DNA of 64,000 nt from Bacteroidales bacterium SW299 (GCA_019550975.1 SDWH01000012.1:54774-118773); one strand, 5' to 3'. Shown: positions 27,549 through 37,374, counted from the stretch's first letter. Numbers and translations: made by a program. Notes: a model not told the origin generated them from the letters alone.

Positions 27549-28721
27549 ATGAACACAAATCCGGTATTCAGTTTGTACATCCCGACACGCATCGTGTTCG
27601 GATGCGGAGAAATAAAGAGGCTGGCAACGGAAAAGCTCCCCGGAAAGAAAGCTTTGATTGTCATCTCTTCAGGCACATCCATGAAAAAATACGGTTACCT
27701 GGACAAGGTCATCGAACTGCTGAAAGAGAATGAAACCGAATCGGTTGTTTTCAACAAGATACTTCCCAATCCCACCAAAAAGCATGTCATGGAGGCGGCA
27801 GCGCTCTGCAAGGACGAAAAATGCGACTTCATAGTCGGACTGGGCGGAGGAAGCAGCATCGATTCGGCAAAAGCCATAGCCGTGATGGCATGCAATCCGG
27901 GCGACTATTGGGACTATATACCTGCCGGCACAGGGAAAGGACGGCCGGTCAGCAAAGCGCTGCCCGTTGTAGCCATTCCCACAACCGCCGGAACCGGAAC
28001 GGAAGCTGACCCTTGGAGCGTCATCACCAACGAAGACACAAAAGAGAAAATCGGATTCGGCAGCGAACTGACCTACCCCGCCCTGTCAATCATCGATCCG
28101 GAGCTGATGCTTTCCATACCTCCGCACCTTACGGCATATCAAGGATTCGACGCTTTCTTCCACGCAGCAGAAGGCTTCATCGCCAACTGCTCGACACCGA
28201 TAAGCGATCTGTATGCCCTGGAAGCCATCCGCCTGCTATACAAATACCTGCCTGTAGCCGTAGCTGACGGGCGCAACATAAAAGCGCGCGCCAAAGTGGC
28301 TTGGGCAAGCACGCTGGCAGGACTGGTTGAATCAACCTCAAGCTGCACGTCGGAACATTCCATGGAGCACGCCATGAGTGCTTATTATCCGCAACTGCCT
28401 CATGGAGCCGGCCTCATCGCTATCAGCGAAGCTTACTTCGAAACATTCCGGAACGACTGCATGAAACGCTACATGAAGATGGCGGAAGTGATGACCCAGC
28501 TGAAGAGCAACCGCCCGAGCGATTTCATCGATGCGCTGGTACGCATGCAGAAGGAATGCAAAGTACACGAGCTGAAGCTCAGCGACTGGGGAATCAAAAT
28601 GGAAGACTTCCCCAAGATGGTACAGAACGCAAGGGATACGATGGGAGCACTCTTCACGCTCGACCCGCGTCCGCTGACGGATGAGGAGGTTTTGAACATC
28701 TACCAAAAGTCGTTTAAGTAA
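27549..28721 (+). CDS. Iron-containing alcohol dehydrogenase
   Basis: 390 residues, full length for the family. The Rossmann-like NAD(P) domain (about 1-190) has the GGGS motif VGLGGGSSIDSAKAIAVMA and the family pattern IPTTAGTGTEADPWSV. The all-helical C-terminal domain carries the metal ligands in GFDAFFHAAEGF and in HSMEHAMSAYYPQLPHGAGL. It reduces aldehydes to alcohols, or the reverse, with an Fe2+ or Zn2+ ion. The position of the ligands and overall length suggest the butanol-dehydrogenase-like branch. It is a single-gene unit with its own promoter. Confidence 0.93.
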   Translation: MNTNPVFSLYIPTRIVFGCGEIKRLATEKLPGKKALIVISSGTSMKKYGYLDKVIELLKENETESVVFNKILPNPTKKHVMEAAALCKDEKCDFIVGLGGGSSIDSAKAIAVMACNPGDYWDYIPAGTGKGRPVSKALPVVAIPTTAGTGTEADPWSVITNEDTKEKIGFGSELTYPALSIIDPELMLSIPPHLTAYQGFDAFFHAAEGFIANCSTPISDLYALEAIRLLYKYLPVAVADGRNIKARAKVAWASTLAGLVESTSSCTSEHSMEHAMSAYYPQLPHGAGLIAISEAYFETFRNDCMKRYMKMAEVMTQLKSNRPSDFIDALVRMQKECKVHELKLSDWGIKMEDFPKMVQNARDTMGALFTLDPRPLTDEEVLNIYQKSFK

Positions 28722-28743
28722 TCTCAGATTTTACGATCTCAAC

Positions 28744-28811
28744 AAAAACGCAGAAACACAAAGCCAAAGCTTCGGGAATGAAGATTGTGCGGCGGGTGTT
28801 TCTGTGTTTTT
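28744..28811. terminator. Long imperfect hairpin after the alcohol dehydrogenase gene
   Basis: AAAAACGCAGAAACA (28744-28758) and TGTTTCTGTGTTTTT (28797-28811) pair over 15 bases with one mismatch and a 38-base loop, ending in a T run. It is a plausible terminator for the upstream gene. Confidence 0.55.
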
Positions 28812-28839
28812 GTACATGCACCATTCAACGCTATAAGAA

Positions 28840-29124
28840 ATGTTTACAGTCATCGGATTCATGCTCGGGGGGATGTGCCTCGGTTTCTTGCTCCGCAACC
28901 GTCAGCTGCCGCAACTCAACCGAATCATTACAGTGCTCATCTGGATACTGCTGTTCCTGCTCGGAATAGAAGTGGGAGAAAATGAAAAAATCATACAAGG
29001 CCTGGGCACATTGGGCATCGAAGCGTTTGTCATTACAGTGGCAGCCGTAGCAGGAAGCTGCATCGCAGCCAAAATACTATGGGCCCGGCTTAACAAAACA
29101 AGGAAAAAAGAATCTGCGAAATGA
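28840..29124 (+). CDS. LysO-type transporter, N-terminal part (DUF340)
   Basis: 94 residues with three hydrophobic segments: FTVIGFMLGGMCLGFLLRN, IITVLIWILLFLLGIEVGEN and FVITVAAVAGSCIAAKILWA. This corresponds to the N-terminal third of the E. coli lysine exporter LysO (YbjE, about 299 residues). The ATG of the following gene overlaps the stop codon by four bases (ATGA). The two products together cover the whole LysO, so the transporter is encoded as two chains. Confidence 0.85.
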   Translation: MFTVIGFMLGGMCLGFLLRNRQLPQLNRIITVLIWILLFLLGIEVGENEKIIQGLGTLGIEAFVITVAAVAGSCIAAKILWARLNKTRKKESAK

Positions 29125-29723
29125 AAGGAAGCCTGATTATTGTCGGATTTTTCACAATCGGGGTACTGGCCGGACTTTTCCATCTATGCCCCATAGACAT
29201 AACCCAAAGCGACATCAGTTTCTATGCGCTTTGCGCACTGATGTTCAGCGTAGGGCTCAGCGTAGGAAACAACCCGCAGACGCTCAACAACTTCCGTTCG
29301 CTCAACCCACGGCTTGCCTTCCTTCCGATCATGACGATACTCGGCACACTGGCTGCCTCTGCACTGACAAGCCTGATTCTGCCGGAACGGAGTGCGGCCG
29401 ACTGTATGGCAATCGGTTCGGGATTCGGCTACTACTCTTTATCCAGCATCTTCATCACCGAATACAAAGGGCCGGAACTGGGCACCGTAGCCTTGCTTTC
29501 AAACATCATGCGCGAAATGATAACTTTGCTCTGCGCTCCGCTACTGGTGCGCTGGTTCGGCAACCTGGCTCCCATATCTGCCGGAGGAGCTACAACAATG
29601 GACACCACACTCCCCATCATTACCCGCAGCGCCGGGCAAGAGTTTGTTGTCGTGTCGATTTTTCACGGCTTTCTGGTTGATTTCAGCGTCCCGTTTCTGG
29701 TAACATTTTTCTGCTCATTCTGA
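29121..29723 (+). CDS. Lysine exporter LysO family protein, C-terminal part
   Basis: 200 residues, mostly hydrophobic, with LIIVGFFTIGVLAGLFH, ALCALMFSVGLSVGNN, ADCMAIGSGFGYYSLSSIFI and APISAGGATTMDTTLPIITR, the last two being conserved LysO motifs. E. coli LysO exports lysine and the toxic analogue thialysine. Translation is coupled to the preceding small gene through an ATGA overlap. The protein should work with it as a two-subunit exporter (inference). Confidence 0.88.
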   Translation: MKGSLIIVGFFTIGVLAGLFHLCPIDITQSDISFYALCALMFSVGLSVGNNPQTLNNFRSLNPRLAFLPIMTILGTLAASALTSLILPERSAADCMAIGSGFGYYSLSSIFITEYKGPELGTVALLSNIMREMITLLCAPLLVRWFGNLAPISAGGATTMDTTLPIITRSAGQEFVVVSIFHGFLVDFSVPFLVTFFCSF

Positions 29724-29728
29724 AAAAC

Positions 29729-29784
29729 AAAGCACGAAGTCACAGAGTTTCTGTCATTTCACCTCTCTGTGAACCTCGTGCTTT
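29729..29784. terminator. Bidirectional hairpin between lysO and metY
   Basis: AAAGCACGAAGTCACAGAG (29729-29747) and CTCTGTGAACCTCGTGCTTT (29765-29784) form a long imperfect stem between convergent genes. Confidence 0.65.
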
Positions 29785-29815
29785 ACTTTCCATTCTGGAC
29801 AAACCCGGACAGCAA

Positions 29816-31099
29816 CTATATCTGCTCCATAGCCTGCTCCAGGTCAGCTATAATATCATTCACATTCTCAATGCCTACCGACAGACGAATCAGGTCGGGA
29901 GCCACGCCGGCCTCAATCAGCTGTTCGTCCGAAAGCTGGCGGTGTGTATGGCTGGCAGGATGAAGCACACAAGTACGCGCGTCTGCCACATGAGTCACAA
30001 TGCAAATCATCTTCAGGTGGTCCATAAACCGGATGGCATCCTCTCGGGTTCCCTGAAGGCCGAATGCTATTACGCCGCATGAACCGTTAGGCATATATTT
30101 CTGGGCAAGCGCATAATATTTGTTGCTCTTCAGTCCACTATAATGCACCCATTTCACTTTCGGATTGGCTTCCAGCCATTCGGCAACCTTCTGCGCATTT
30201 TCACAATGACGCTGCATGCGCAGATGCAACGTTTCCAGTCCCAGATTCAGCAGGAACGAATTTTCGGGTGACTGAATCGAACCGAGGTCACGCATCAGCT
30301 GAGCGGTAGCTTTAGTCAGATAAGCCATCTTGCCAAACGCTTTGGTATAAGTAAGCCCATGATACGACTCATCAGGACGAGTCAGTCCCGGGAACTTGTC
30401 CGCATAAGCCTCCCAGTCAAAATTTCCGCTGCCAACAACAGCACCTCCCACGCAAGTGGCATGTCCGTCCATATATTTGGTCGTTGAATGCGTCACGATA
30501 TCTGCCCCCCACTCAAACGGACGGCAATTGATTGGTGTGGCAAACGTATTGTCCACAATCAGAGGCACTCCGTGCTTGTGCGCAATCCGTGCAAACTTCT
30601 CAATATCCAGCACATTGATGCTCGGATTGGAAATCGTTTCACCAAACAGACACTTCGTGTTTTCACGGAAAGCCTTGTCAATTTCCTCTTCAGGAGCATC
30701 CGCATCAACAAACGTACAATCGATGCCCAGCTTCTTCATTGTCACGGCAAACAAATTGAATGTGCCGCCGTAAATGGTCGAAGAACAGACAAAGTGCCCG
30801 CCCGCCTCACAGATATTAAACACCGCATAGAAATTGGCGGCCTGCCCCGACGAAGTAAGCATTGCGCCTATGCCTCCTTCAAGCGCCGCTATTTTGGAGG
30901 CTACCGCATCGTTCGTAGGATTCTGCAGACGGGTATAAAAATATCCGCTGTCTTCCAGATCAAACAAACGTGCCATCTGTTCGCTGCTGTCGTATTTGAA
31001 TGTGGTGCTCTGATAAATGGGCAACACACGAGGCTCACCGTTTTTGGGAGTCCAACCGCCCTGCACGCAGAGCGTTTCTTTGCTAAATTTATGTTCCAT
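29816..31099 (-). CDS. metY: O-acetylhomoserine aminocarboxypropyltransferase (MetY type)
   Basis: 427 residues, full length for the Cys/Met-metabolism PLP enzymes. Motifs include LCVQGGWTPKNGEPRVLPIY at the N-terminus, YFYTRLQNPTNDAVASKIAA, IVDNTFATPINCRPFEWGAD and the PLP-lysine region HSTTKYMDGHATCVGGAVVG. The C-terminal HPASHTHRQLSDEQLIEAGV and RLSVGIENVNDI are typical of the MetY branch rather than MetB/MetC. It makes homocysteine from O-acetylhomoserine and sulfide in the cytoplasm. It is divergent from the thioesterase gene. Confidence 0.93.
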   Translation of the reverse strand: MEHKFSKETLCVQGGWTPKNGEPRVLPIYQSTTFKYDSSEQMARLFDLEDSGYFYTRLQNPTNDAVASKIAALEGGIGAMLTSSGQAANFYAVFNICEAGGHFVCSSTIYGGTFNLFAVTMKKLGIDCTFVDADAPEEEIDKAFRENTKCLFGETISNPSINVLDIEKFARIAHKHGVPLIVDNTFATPINCRPFEWGADIVTHSTTKYMDGHATCVGGAVVGSGNFDWEAYADKFPGLTRPDESYHGLTYTKAFGKMAYLTKATAQLMRDLGSIQSPENSFLLNLGLETLHLRMQRHCENAQKVAEWLEANPKVKWVHYSGLKSNKYYALAQKYMPNGSCGVIAFGLQGTREDAIRFMDHLKMICIVTHVADARTCVLHPASHTHRQLSDEQLIEAGVAPDLIRLSVGIENVNDIIADLEQAMEQI

Positions 31100-31139
31100 A
31101 TTTAAAACTGTTTTTGAACTTTCATCAAATAATGACAGA

Positions 31140-31147
31140 CAAAAGTA
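31140..31147 (-). promoter_or_regulatory. -7 element TACTTTTG for metY
   Basis: On the minus strand TACTTTTG fits TAnnTTTG, 40 bases before the metY ATG. Confidence 0.5.
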
Positions 31148-31190
31148 AAAAAATATCCATCAACGCTGGCATTTTTCAACAAAAAAGATA

Positions 31191-31198
31191 TATATTTG
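31191..31198 (+). promoter_or_regulatory. -7 element TATATTTG for the thioesterase gene
   Basis: An exact TAnnTTTG match 41 bases before the ATG at 31240, divergent from the metY promoter. Confidence 0.55.
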
Positions 31199-31239
31199 GA
31201 AAATATAAAAACCGAAAAGCACTAACAAAAAGTTATACT

Positions 31240-31686
31240 ATGGAACAAGATGTCCAATTTAAGCACGTAACCCCCGTTCAGATCCGGTTCAGCGATGTGG
31301 ATCAGTACGGACATATGAACAACTCCGTCTATTTTTCACTTTACGATCTGGCAAAGACTTCCTATTTCCGGGAAGTGTTCGGAGAGAAAGAATGGCAGGA
31401 TTTCAGCGTGGTTGTGGCCAACATAAACGCAGACTTTCTGGCTCCCGTATTCTTTTCCGACAAGCTGATTATAGAAACTGCCGTAATTCATTTGGGGCAC
31501 AAGAGCTTCACGCTCCTCCAGCGCGCCATCAACCAGGCCAGCGGCGTGCTGAAATGCCAATGCCGTACCGTACTTGTCGGCTACGACATCGCGACAAAAG
31601 AACCCGTAGATATTCCTTTAAGCTACAAGAAAGCCATCTGCGCCTTCGAGGGGAAAACGCTTGACGAACTTTCTGCGCCGCTTTAA
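31240..31686 (+). CDS. Acyl-CoA thioesterase, 4HBT hotdog family
   Basis: 148 residues from MEQDVQFKHVTPVQIRF; the longer upstream frame crosses the promoter. The 4HBT active-site motif FSDVDQYGHMNNSVYFSLYD is present with the family Asp and His. It should hydrolyse an acyl-CoA or act on 1,4-dihydroxy-2-naphthoyl-CoA-like substrates as YbgC/FadM relatives do. Its stop overlaps that of the convergent lipoprotein gene within TTAA. Confidence 0.88.
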   Translation: MEQDVQFKHVTPVQIRFSDVDQYGHMNNSVYFSLYDLAKTSYFREVFGEKEWQDFSVVVANINADFLAPVFFSDKLIIETAVIHLGHKSFTLLQRAINQASGVLKCQCRTVLVGYDIATKEPVDIPLSYKKAICAFEGKTLDELSAPL

Positions 31687-32510
31687 TCACCAGCGGCGCT
31701 TTCCTGCATCTTTCGGGTAACGAAGCGGATTTTCAGGTTCGCTTCTTTCTGCTCTTTCTTTATCTCCTCAATACTTGACAATACCCGCGCCAGACCGCTC
31801 AACTCGGCAATGGCTTTGATGTCATTGGCATACATCATGGTGGTATAGCTGCGGTCGCCTATAAACTCCAGACGCATGGATTTCTTGTCACTGTTGGCCG
31901 CAATGAAAGCAATCACACCTCCGTCACTGCCCTGTTTGTAATCAGCCTTCTCGACGGGTCTTCCCAAATCGGTTGTTTCGTAACTGTCGCTCGAAGGAGG
32001 AGTTTGCGCGAAATTATCTCCCACACTCACCTTTACAGCCGTATGATGAATGTTGCCCCCGGCACAATAAATGGAAGTTAACGACATTTCACCCGCTTCA
32101 CTGACCTGGCCGCGAAGAAAAGTCCGCCCGATATTCTTCTCTACCACCTGCGTAGGATAAAAATAGTTGCCTACTTCCTGATAGGCCGTATCCTTTTCCA
32201 ATACAAATTTTCCGACAATCGAATCAAGTGAAGCCTTCTTGACGGCCATCATGCTGTCGAGATAGGCCAGCGTCTTCCGCTGTTCTGCCAGATCAACCTG
32301 CTGCATAAGCCTGATGCCGGCCTTTCTCGCCTCGAAAGCTTTCGGATAAAAATTGCGTATGCTGTCAATCTGCAATTTGGCCTGACTGTAGTTGCCTCCG
32401 GCATACGATGCCTCGGCGCGCCTGTACAGCGCATCAGCTTTTTTCTCATCGCTGCCGCAGCCCGCCAGCATCAGAGCCAACGGCAAAACCAATAAACATG
32501 TCTTTCTCAT
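31683..32510 (-). CDS. Lipoprotein with TPR-like N-terminal half, unknown function
   Basis: 275 residues with a lipoprotein signal (LLVLPLALMLAGC). Residues 24-75 look like a TPR pair (ADALYRRAEASYAGGNYSQA, KLQIDSIRNFYPKAFEARKA). A coiled region, a beta-rich middle (YFYPTQVVEKNIGRTFLRGQ, LEFIGDRSYTTMMYANDIKA) and a Lys/Glu-rich C-terminal helix follow. It resembles Bacteroidales envelope proteins of unknown role and I cannot assign a function. On the minus strand a -7 element TATTTTTG lies at 32542-32535. Confidence 0.8.
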   Translation of the reverse strand: MRKTCLLVLPLALMLAGCGSDEKKADALYRRAEASYAGGNYSQAKLQIDSIRNFYPKAFEARKAGIRLMQQVDLAEQRKTLAYLDSMMAVKKASLDSIVGKFVLEKDTAYQEVGNYFYPTQVVEKNIGRTFLRGQVSEAGEMSLTSIYCAGGNIHHTAVKVSVGDNFAQTPPSSDSYETTDLGRPVEKADYKQGSDGGVIAFIAANSDKKSMRLEFIGDRSYTTMMYANDIKAIAELSGLARVLSSIEEIKKEQKEANLKIRFVTRKMQESAAGD

Positions 32511-32534
32511 ATAATCCAGCCTTTATATATCAAG

Positions 32535-32542
32535 CAAAAATA
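32535..32542 (-). promoter_or_regulatory. -7 element TATTTTTG for the TPR-like lipoprotein gene
   Basis: On the minus strand TATTTTTG fits TAnnTTTG, 24 bases before the ATG at 32510. Confidence 0.5.
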
Positions 32543-32651
32543 CAAATTTTCAGCAAAAACCGAACAAACATCAGACAAAATCATTCAAAAGCATTTCTGT
32601 TTCTCGCGCTCCATTGAACACCTGCGGCTTCCACCTTTCAAAAAAAATGTC

Positions 32652-32659
32652 TAACTTTG
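32652..32659 (+). promoter_or_regulatory. -7 element TAACTTTG for the CCA-enzyme gene
   Basis: An exact TAnnTTTG match 25 bases before the ATG at 32685. Confidence 0.6.
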
Positions 32660-32684
32660 CAGCCCGAATTCAAAAGACAGACAG

Positions 32685-34133
32685 ATGGAACTTAAAGAAC
32701 ACTTTACGGACAAAATATTCAAACTGATATCTGAAACTGCCGATGAGCTGCAACTGGAATGCTACATCGTGGGAGGGTACGTGCGCGACATTTTTCTCAA
32801 CCGCCCGTCCAAAGATATTGACATTGTGGTGGTGGGCAGCGGAATCAGCATGGCGCAGGCTTTCGGCCAGAAGCTGGGACGTGGAGCCAAAGTGTCTGTC
32901 TTCAAAAACTTCGGAACAGCGCAGGTAAAATACCGGGACACGGAAGTGGAATTTGTAGGAGCGCGCAAAGAATCATACAGCCACGACAGCCGGAAGCCGG
33001 TGGTAGAGAACGGAACACTGGAAGACGACCAGAACCGGAGAGACTTCACCATCAACGCCATGGCTGTATGCATGAACAAGGCGCGTTTTGGCGAACTTGT
33101 AGATCCGTTCAACGGACTCAAGGATTTGAAGGAACGCACCATCCGCACGCCGCTCGACCCGGACATCACTTTCAGCGACGATCCGCTGCGGATGATGCGC
33201 TGCATCCGTTTTGCCACCCAACTGAACTTCTATATCGATGACGAAACATTCAATGCGCTTGAACGCAACAAAGAGCGCATCAAAATCATCTCGCGCGAAC
33301 GGATAGCCGACGAACTGAACAAAATCCTGCTTTCTCCCATTCCTTCAAAAGGATTCATCGACCTGGACCGCTGCGGCCTGCTGGAACTTATCTTCCCAGA
33401 ATTTGTTGCGCTGCAAGGCGTAGAGATACGCAACGGACGGGCTCACAAAGACAACTTCTACCACACGCTGGAAGTGGTGGACAATATCGCAAAAGTAAGC
33501 AACGACTTATGGCTGCGATGGGCCACTCTCCTCCACGACATCGGAAAACCACGCACCAAACGCTGGGATCCGAAAAACGGATGGACGTTCCACAACCATA
33601 ACTTCATCGGAGAAAAAATGGTTCCCGAACTCTTCCGCAAGATGAAACTCCCGATGAACGAGAAAATGAAATACGTGCAGAAACTGGTAGGGCTTCACAT
33701 GCGTCCGATTGTAATTGCCGATGAGGAAGTGACCGACTCGGCCGTACGACGCCTGCTTTTCGAGGCCGGAGATGACATTGACGACCTGATGATGCTGTGC
33801 GAAGCAGATATCACATCAAAAAACGAGGCACGCAAACAACGTTTCCTCGACAACTTCAAGCTAGTACGCCAGAAGCTCAAAGACCTTGAAGAGAAAGACC
33901 GTATCCGCAATTTCCAGCCGCCAGTGGACGGAAGTGAAATCATGCATGTATTCAATCTGCAGCCTTGCCGGGAAATCGGAAGCCTGAAAAGTTCCATCAA
34001 AGATGCGATACTTGACGGAGTAATACCCAACGAGCATGACGCTGCCTTCAATTACATGCTGGAGAAAGCAAAAAAAATGGGTCTGACACCCGTGAATCTT
34101 CCGGATCCGAAGCCGAAGAAATCAGACGAATAA
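32685..34133 (+). CDS. cca: CCA tRNA nucleotidyltransferase / polyA-polymerase family with HD domain
   Basis: 482 residues. The class II nucleotidyltransferase head has GGYVRDIFLNRPSKDIDIVV with the paired carboxylates of the active site, and RRDFTINAMAV. The RNA-binding neck follows (DPLRMMRCIRFATQLNFYID, RISRERIADELNKIL-like region). A C-terminal HD domain has HTLEVVDNIA and LLHDIGKPRT, as in phosphohydrolase-carrying CCA enzymes. It repairs or adds the CCA end of tRNAs; pure poly(A) polymerase activity is less likely. Its gene is a single unit ahead of the nrdDG riboswitch. Confidence 0.9.
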   Translation: MELKEHFTDKIFKLISETADELQLECYIVGGYVRDIFLNRPSKDIDIVVVGSGISMAQAFGQKLGRGAKVSVFKNFGTAQVKYRDTEVEFVGARKESYSHDSRKPVVENGTLEDDQNRRDFTINAMAVCMNKARFGELVDPFNGLKDLKERTIRTPLDPDITFSDDPLRMMRCIRFATQLNFYIDDETFNALERNKERIKIISRERIADELNKILLSPIPSKGFIDLDRCGLLELIFPEFVALQGVEIRNGRAHKDNFYHTLEVVDNIAKVSNDLWLRWATLLHDIGKPRTKRWDPKNGWTFHNHNFIGEKMVPELFRKMKLPMNEKMKYVQKLVGLHMRPIVIADEEVTDSAVRRLLFEAGDDIDDLMMLCEADITSKNEARKQRFLDNFKLVRQKLKDLEEKDRIRNFQPPVDGSEIMHVFNLQPCREIGSLKSSIKDAILDGVIPNEHDAAFNYMLEKAKKMGLTPVNLPDPKPKKSDE

Positions 34134-34299
34134 GTCATAAGAAGTTTGTTCAATATTTCAAAACAAGAAAATCATTATAAATTACAGTTACCTAAATAAC
34201 CGTCATACAGCATACTACAAAGCATTTTTACTCCGATAAAGTTTCCCAAATTTAGACAGAAACGGATTTTTCGATTTTCAAAGTGTTCTTTTTTATTCT

Positions 34300-34307
34300 T
34301 ATCTTTG
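34300..34307 (+). promoter_or_regulatory. -7 element TATCTTTG upstream of the riboswitch
   Basis: TATCTTTG fits TAnnTTTG and lies just before the riboswitch, so the transcript would start at its 5' edge. Confidence 0.6.
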
Positions 34308-34309
34308 AC

Positions 34310-34476
34310 TCGTTTTCCGAAGGTAGCGGAAACGTTTCAAAAGGGAACGCCGTGCGAATCGGCGACAGTACCCGCTGCTGTAATTCTTAACGAACCTTGG
34401 CACGTAAACCACAGCCACTGGTCTGACAGACCGGGAAGGCGCCATAGGGGAAAGATCAGTCAGAAGACCTGCCTTC
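34310..34476 (+). promoter_or_regulatory. Cobalamin (B12) riboswitch
   Basis: The characteristic conserved elements are in order: an AACG.TTTCAAAAGGGAA start, GTGCGAATCGGCGACAG with ACCCGCTGCTGTAA, then the B12 box region CCACAGCCACTG, GACAGACCGGGAAGGCG and a closing AGAAGACCTGCC. It lies between a Bacteroides promoter and nrdD with no gene in between. Cobalamin binding is expected to repress expression of nrdDG. This is a known logic in organisms that also own a B12-dependent class II ribonucleotide reductase. Confidence 0.93.
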
Positions 34477-34516
34477 AAGAAAACAACTATTGTACATCAA
34501 CTAAAAACAGAAAAAA

Positions 34517-36898
34517 ATGAACACAGTCGGAACCTGTATCATCAAGCGCGACGGAAAGCGGGAAGACTTTTCGAGCGACAAAATCAGCAACGCCATCAGA
34601 AAGGCATTTCTGGCGACCGGAATGGAAAACCGGGAAAAACAAATCGAATCAATCACCCGCAACGTGGTGAAACGCATCGCAAAGCCTACCATCGGAGTGG
34701 AAGAAATCCAGGACATGGTAGAAACCGAACTGATGAAGGACCAGCCTGAAGTGGCAAAAAAGTACATCATCTACCGCCAATGGAGAAACACCGAACGTGA
34801 GCGGAAAACGCAAATCAAACACATCATGGACGGCATCGTGGCCATCGACAAAAATGACGTGAACCTGAGCAACGCCAACATGTCGAGCCATACGCCTGCT
34901 GGACAAATGATGACATTCGCATCAGAAATCACCAAGGATTATACATACAAATATTTGCTGCCGGCACAATATGCGGAAGCCCACCGGAACGGGGACATTC
35001 ACATACATGACCTCGACTATTATCCGACCAAAACGACCACATGCATCCAATACGACCTGGACGATCTGTTTGAAAGGGGCTTCCACACCAAAAACGGCAG
35101 TATCCGCACACCTCAGTCTATTCAAAGCTATGCAACGCTGGCTACTATCACATTCCAGACAAACCAGAACGAGCAGCATGGCGGCCAGGCAATCCCCGCC
35201 TTTGACTTCTTCATGGCGAAAGGCGTGCTGAAATCTTTCCAGAAAGCCGTGGCGGCCAACCTTTCGTTTTTCCTGGAGATGAAAGGAACGGAGCACGACG
35301 AGAAGAAACTTCATGCCATCGCAGGCGAACAGCTCACCACAGTTGAGCCCGACAGACAATCCAGGTCAGCGCTGCTCCACACGCTCGAATCTGCCGGGAT
35401 AACGGTTTCAATGGAAGAGCTGGAACATCTGCTGCACCGTTCACTCCAACAGACACGGAAAGAAACCCATCAGGCGATGGAAGGATTCATACACAACCTA
35501 AACACCATGCACTCGCGCGGAGGAAACCAGGTGGTGTTCAGTTCCATCAATTACGGGACAGACACTTCGGCAGAAGGACGCATGGTTATGGAGGAACTGC
35601 TGAAAGCTACCACAGAAGGACTTGGAAACCAAGGCGAAGTGCCGGTATTTCCTATCCAGATTTTCAAGGTAAAGGAGGGGGTTTCGTATTCCGAAGCCGA
35701 CTATAACCTTGCCATACAGGATCTCGACGCAGCCATAGAAGGAAAAATAAAGTTTGAAACACCCAACTTCGACCTTTTTCTGAAGGCTTGCCGCACCACG
35801 GCCAAGGCACTGTTTCCCAACTTCATGTTTCTTGACACGCCATTCAACAAAAACGAAAAATGGAAGGCAGACGACCCCAAACGCTACCGCTATGAACTGG
35901 CGACAATGGGATGCCGCACACGTGTCTTTGAAAACATCAACGGCGAAAAGACTTCGCTCGGGCGGGGAAACCTTTCTTTCACAACCATGAACCTTCCGCG
36001 CCTGGCCATCGAAGCTGTCCGTCAGGCGGAATCACTGTCAACAGACAGAGAAAACAAGGAAGAAAAGGCGAAAGAACTGTTCCTGCAGGCTGTCGGCAGA
36101 ATGTCAAGATTCATAGCAGAACAGCTCTACGCGCGCTACCAGTACCAGCGTACAGCGCTGGCACGCCAATTCCCCTTTATGATGAGCAACGACGTATGGA
36201 AAGGAGGAGGCAGACTGAATCCCAACGATGAAGTAGGCGACGTGTTGAATCAAGGCACGCTGGGAATCGGCTTTATCGGCGGGCACAACGCTATGGCCGC
36301 ACTGTACGGACAGGGGCACGGGCATTGCAGGAAAGCATGGGACACGCTTTACGAAGCGGTAGAGGAAATGAACAAGGTGGCCGACGAATACAAGCAGAAA
36401 TACCGCCTGAATTATTCCGTACTCGCCACTCCCGCCGAAGGACTGTCCGGGCGCTTCACCCGCATGGACAAACGGAAATATGGCATTATCGAGGGAGTGA
36501 ACGACCGCGACTATTATGTAAATTCGTTCCATGTGGATGTAAAGGAGCCGATCAGCATCATTGAAAAGATCAAATGCGAAGCACCTTTTCATGCACTGAC
36601 ACGCGGAGGCCACATCACTTACGTAGAACTGGACGGCGAAGCGCAGAAGAATGTCAGAGCCATCGTGAAAATCGTCAAAGCAATGCACGACGAACAGATC
36701 GGATACGGCTCAATCAACCACCCGGTAGACACATGCCACAATTGCGGATACAAAGGAGTGATTTACAGCAAATGCCCCGTATGCAACAGCGACAACATAC
36801 TCCGCATGCGCCGCATCACCGGCTATCTTACCGGTGACCTGAACAGCTGGAACTCGGCAAAGCGGGCAGAAGAAAGCGACAGAGTAAAACATTCATAA
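34517..36898 (+). CDS. nrdD: Anaerobic (class III) ribonucleoside-triphosphate reductase
   Basis: 793 residues. An N-terminal ATP-cone (about 5-90: [20 protein letters not shown]) gives allosteric control. The catalytic glycyl-radical barrel follows ([46 protein letters not shown]). Near the C-terminus are the zinc site CHNCGYKG...CPVCNS and the radical-Gly loop [11 protein letters not shown]. It reduces NTPs to dNTPs without oxygen. It is cotranscribed with nrdG two bases downstream, and both lie behind a cobalamin riboswitch. Confidence 0.96.
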   Translation: MNTVGTCIIKRDGKREDFSSDKISNAIRKAFLATGMENREKQIESITRNVVKRIAKPTIGVEEIQDMVETELMKDQPEVAKKYIIYRQWRNTERERKTQIKHIMDGIVAIDKNDVNLSNANMSSHTPAGQMMTFASEITKDYTYKYLLPAQYAEAHRNGDIHIHDLDYYPTKTTTCIQYDLDDLFERGFHTKNGSIRTPQSIQSYATLATITFQTNQNEQHGGQAIPAFDFFMAKGVLKSFQKAVAANLSFFLEMKGTEHDEKKLHAIAGEQLTTVEPDRQSRSALLHTLESAGITVSMEELEHLLHRSLQQTRKETHQAMEGFIHNLNTMHSRGGNQVVFSSINYGTDTSAEGRMVMEELLKATTEGLGNQGEVPVFPIQIFKVKEGVSYSEADYNLAIQDLDAAIEGKIKFETPNFDLFLKACRTTAKALFPNFMFLDTPFNKNEKWKADDPKRYRYELATMGCRTRVFENINGEKTSLGRGNLSFTTMNLPRLAIEAVRQAESLSTDRENKEEKAKELFLQAVGRMSRFIAEQLYARYQYQRTALARQFPFMMSNDVWKGGGRLNPNDEVGDVLNQGTLGIGFIGGHNAMAALYGQGHGHCRKAWDTLYEAVEEMNKVADEYKQKYRLNYSVLATPAEGLSGRFTRMDKRKYGIIEGVNDRDYYVNSFHVDVKEPISIIEKIKCEAPFHALTRGGHITYVELDGEAQKNVRAIVKIVKAMHDEQIGYGSINHPVDTCHNCGYKGVIYSKCPVCNSDNILRMRRITGYLTGDLNSWNSAKRAEESDRVKHS

Positions 36899-36900
36899 GA

Positions 36901-37374
36901 ATGCTGCACTACCTGTACACCTATCCCGAAACGATTGTCGACGGTGAAGGCATCCGGTATTCCATCTATCTTGCCGGATGCTCTCACCGCTGCAAAGGCT
37001 GCCACAACCCCGAATCATGGAATCCGGCCGCCGGATTCCCGCTCACCGGGAAAGTTCTGCAAAAGTTTATCGGCGAAATAAACTCCAACCCGCTGCTGGA
37101 CGGAGTGACATTCACCGGGGGCGACCCCTTCTTCAATCCCCAGGAATTTGCCGAAGTGCTGAAAGCAGTCAAGCAGCAGACCGGCATGAACATCTGGTGC
37201 TATACGGGATATACGCTGGAAGAAATACAGAACGACCCTTTGCGGAGCCCGCTCCTGAAACACATCGACGTATTGGTAGACGGCCGGTTCATCGAAGAAC
37301 TATACTCGCCGCATCTGGAGTTCAAGGGAAGCAGCAACCAGCGTGTGCTGAGAATAAACGGCATGCGCCTGTAA
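36901..37374 (+). CDS. nrdG: Anaerobic ribonucleotide reductase activating protein
   Basis: 157 residues, a small radical-SAM enzyme with the CxxxCxxC cluster motif in [17 protein letters not shown] and the Gly-rich SAM motif FTGGDPFF. It installs the glycyl radical on NrdD. Start at 36901 immediately after the nrdD stop; length fits the family. Confidence 0.95.
   Translation: MLHYLYTYPETIVDGEGIRYSIYLAGCSHRCKGCHNPESWNPAAGFPLTGKVLQKFIGEINSNPLLDGVTFTGGDPFFNPQEFAEVLKAVKQQTGMNIWCYTGYTLEEIQNDPLRSPLLKHIDVLVDGRFIEELYSPHLEFKGSSNQRVLRINGMRL

Noticed and set aside
28778..28985. Short frames before the lysO pair
   Set aside because: They overlap the hairpin and the lysO start in other frames and have compositions (Cys/Ser or Arg/Pro rich) typical of shadows.
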